Shown here: positions 62,811 to 64,000 of the stretch, in pieces
Numbering within the stretch: position 1 is the stretch's first letter
Layout: the number at the start of each line of letters is the position of its first letter
Source: Rhizobium lentis
Lineage (GTDB): Bacteria > Pseudomonadota > Alphaproteobacteria > Rhizobiales > Rhizobiaceae
DNA: 64,000 bases
Assembly (NCBI RefSeq): GCF_014200175.1
Contig: NZ_JACHBD010000002.1
Location: forward strand, 124,001-188,000
Direction of reading: 5' to 3'
Notes under the pieces: model-generated
The model's database searches: none
The model's input: only the letters and a program-made list of their open reading frames with translations
Told to the model about the DNA's origin: nothing
Translations under genes and position numbers: made by a program

Positions 62811-64000
62811 TTGAAGATCCGGGGGAAAATTAATCTGCTCGTTTGCGTGATGGGCGCGGTAGCGCTTTTGATTGGCGCAACGGCATTGTCCGCCATGCGC
62901 GAATACAGCCGCAACCTCACAGCCTACGAGCAGGCGGCCGGCCGCGCGTATGCCGGCGAGCGCCTCAACCGTTTCGTCACCGCGGTCGTCATGGAATCCC
63001 GCGGCATCTATGCGGCCAAGACAATCAAGGATACGCCGAATTTTGCCAAGGGGCTCATGGCCGCCTTGGACGAGATCGACAAGGTCATTGCCGGCTGGGC
63101 GCCGCTCGTTCCCGAAAGCGAGAAGGCCGATTTCGCCAAGCTCGTCGCCCGCGCCGCCGAATTTCGCACCTTCCGCATGGAAACGGCACGGCTTGGTACG
63201 GAAGTCGGGCCCGAGGCGGCCAGCCAGCAGGGCAACAACGAAGCCAATCGTGCCAACCGGAAGGCTTTCCAGGCGGAAATCGACGCCGTCGTCACGACCG
63301 ACAAGGCAGCGCTCGAGGCGGTCGACGCCGAGATCGAAAGCTTCCGCTCCTGGGTTCTCATGCTCGTCCTCAGCATTACCGGGATCGGCATCGCGATCGG
63401 CATCGGCATGGGCTTCTATATTGGCACCAGCCATCTCAGCCGCCCGATCAAGCGTGTCACCCACGCGATCAAGGAGGTCGCAAACGGCAATTTCGACGCC
63501 GAGGTTCCCTTTGCCGGTCGCCAGGACGAAATCGGCGAGATGGCCGCCGCGGTCGCGGTCTTCAAGGAGAATGGCCTGGCCGTCAAGCGCCTGAACGCCC
63601 AGGAAGCGGCGATGCGCGCCAAGAGCGACGATCTGCAGTCCAGCATGTCGGTCGTCGTCGCCGCGGCTGCGGCCGGCGATTTCAGCCATCGCATCGACAA
63701 GGATTATCAGGACGAGAACCTCAACCAGTTCGCCGGCAACATCAACACGCTGCTGTCGAGCGTCGATGCCGGCATCGGCGAGACGCGCCGCGTCATCGCA
63801 AGTCTTGCCGAAGGTGACCTCACCCAGATGATGAACGGCCGCTTCCAGGGCGCCTTTGCCGAGCTGCAGCAGAATGTCAACAACAGCCTCGTGACGCTGC
63901 AGGCGACGATGCGTGAAGTGCGCGAGACGACGGAAGCGATGAACGGCAACACCGCCGAGCTGCGCAATGCCAGCGATGATCTGTCGAAGCGCACCGAACA
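62811..64000 (+). CDS. Methyl-accepting chemotaxis protein, 3' end outside window
   Basis: About 396 residues visible: two membrane helices (about 8-26 and 182-204) enclosing a mostly helical periplasmic sensor of ~155 residues (four-helix-bundle type), then HAMP (SRPIKRVTHAIKEVANGNFD) and a second HAMP-like segment (about 300-345). The signalling domain starts at the window edge (NGNTAELRNASDDLSKRTEQ). It starts at TTG 62811, with AGGAGG nine bases upstream; the first in-frame ATG is 13 codons later and would cut the first helix. Ligand unknown. Confidence 0.9.
   Translation, partial: MKIRGKINLLVCVMGAVALLIGATALSAMREYSRNLTAYEQAAGRAYAGERLNRFVTAVVMESRGIYAAKTIKDTPNFAKGLMAALDEIDKVIAGWAPLVPESEKADFAKLVARAAEFRTFRMETARLGTEVGPEAASQQGNNEANRANRKAFQAEIDAVVTTDKAALEAVDAEIESFRSWVLMLVLSITGIGIAIGIGMGFYIGTSHLSRPIKRVTHAIKEVANGNFDAEVPFAGRQDEIGEMAAAVAVFKENGLAVKRLNAQEAAMRAKSDDLQSSMSVVVAAAAAGDFSHRIDKDYQDENLNQFAGNINTLLSSVDAGIGETRRVIASLAEGDLTQMMNGRFQGAFAELQQNVNNSLVTLQATMREVRETTEAMNGNTAELRNASDDLSKRTE

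Noticed and set aside
1-64000. tRNA or rRNA genes, CRISPR arrays, insertion sequences
   Set aside because: Intergenic stretches were read for cloverleaf-like GTTCRANNC arms, regular short repeats with spacers and transposase frames; none was found. A covariance-model search could still reveal small RNAs.

Overview
The window is chromosomal DNA from an alphaproteobacterium of the order Hyphomicrobiales (Rhizobiales), most likely Rhizobium of the leguminosarum/etli group. The base composition is GC-rich throughout. The gene order matches what I remember of rhizobial chromosomes: mur-rimI-tsaB-nfu-usp-trpS-murJ-glnD-mutS-tme-olsB, lptC-lptA-lptB-rpoN-hpf-ptsN, and rpmH-rnpA-yidC-engB-argB. Two markers support the group: a malic enzyme fused to a phosphotransacetylase-like domain, and the ornithine-lipid acyltransferases OlsA and OlsB. 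Species assignment is inference; no 16S rRNA or tRNA gene was recognised.

Layout. 1-5.3 kb, minus strand: olsA (3' end outside the window), the Fur-family regulator mur, rimI, tsaB, an Nfu-type Fe-S scaffold, a universal stress protein, trpS and a glyoxalase-fold protein. 5.5-17 kb: a small exported M15-type peptidase, then murJ, glnD, a small unknown gene and mutS (minus), tme (plus) and olsB (minus). 17-25 kb: a hybrid histidine kinase; the overlapping set lspA / SpoU-type methyltransferase / Rossmann methyltransferase; a CoxG-like protein; a GNAT enzyme; a LapA-like protein; ihfB; and sppA. 25-31 kb, plus strand: lptC, lptA, lptB, rpoN, hpf and ptsN, the LPS-transport and nitrogen-PTS block. 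31-40 kb: a membrane chemoreceptor, an AraC regulator divergent from an exported beta-propeller protein (this pair lies between two copies of a ~150 bp direct repeat), rbsK, rmuC and a soluble globin-coupled chemoreceptor. 40-48 kb: def, a FitAB/VapBC-type toxin-antitoxin pair, fmt and truA; then a membrane protein, dapE and dapD on the minus strand; a LOG-family protein; an exported EF-hand protein; and a HAD nucleotidase.

48.3-59 kb looks accessory. It holds a BchE-like B12-binding radical SAM enzyme, ada translationally coupled to a PEP-mutase-family enzyme, an FMN alpha-hydroxy-acid dehydrogenase, and a LysR regulator divergent from a short-chain dehydrogenase. After argB come a decayed ECF sigma factor gene next to an intact anti-sigma gene, a PAS fragment, two small unknown genes and a cold-shock gene. 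59.2-62.4 kb returns to core genes (engB, yidC, rnpA, rpmH). The window ends inside a third chemoreceptor gene that starts at TTG 62811.

How the genes connect. GlnD (PII uridylylation), RpoN (sigma-54) and PtsN (EIIA-Ntr) are central nitrogen and carbon regulators. LptA/B/C, LspA, MurJ, OlsA/B, YidC and SppA act in the cell envelope. DapD/DapE and ArgB serve lysine/diaminopimelate and arginine synthesis. I found no convincing wholly new system. The most noteworthy non-core signals are the repeat-flanked araC/beta-propeller module carrying a duplicated rbsK tail, the toxin-antitoxin pair inside def-fmt with an apparent one-base loss at the antitoxin start, the sigma-factor pseudogene with an orphan anti-sigma gene, and the BchE-like enzyme in a presumably non-photosynthetic genome.
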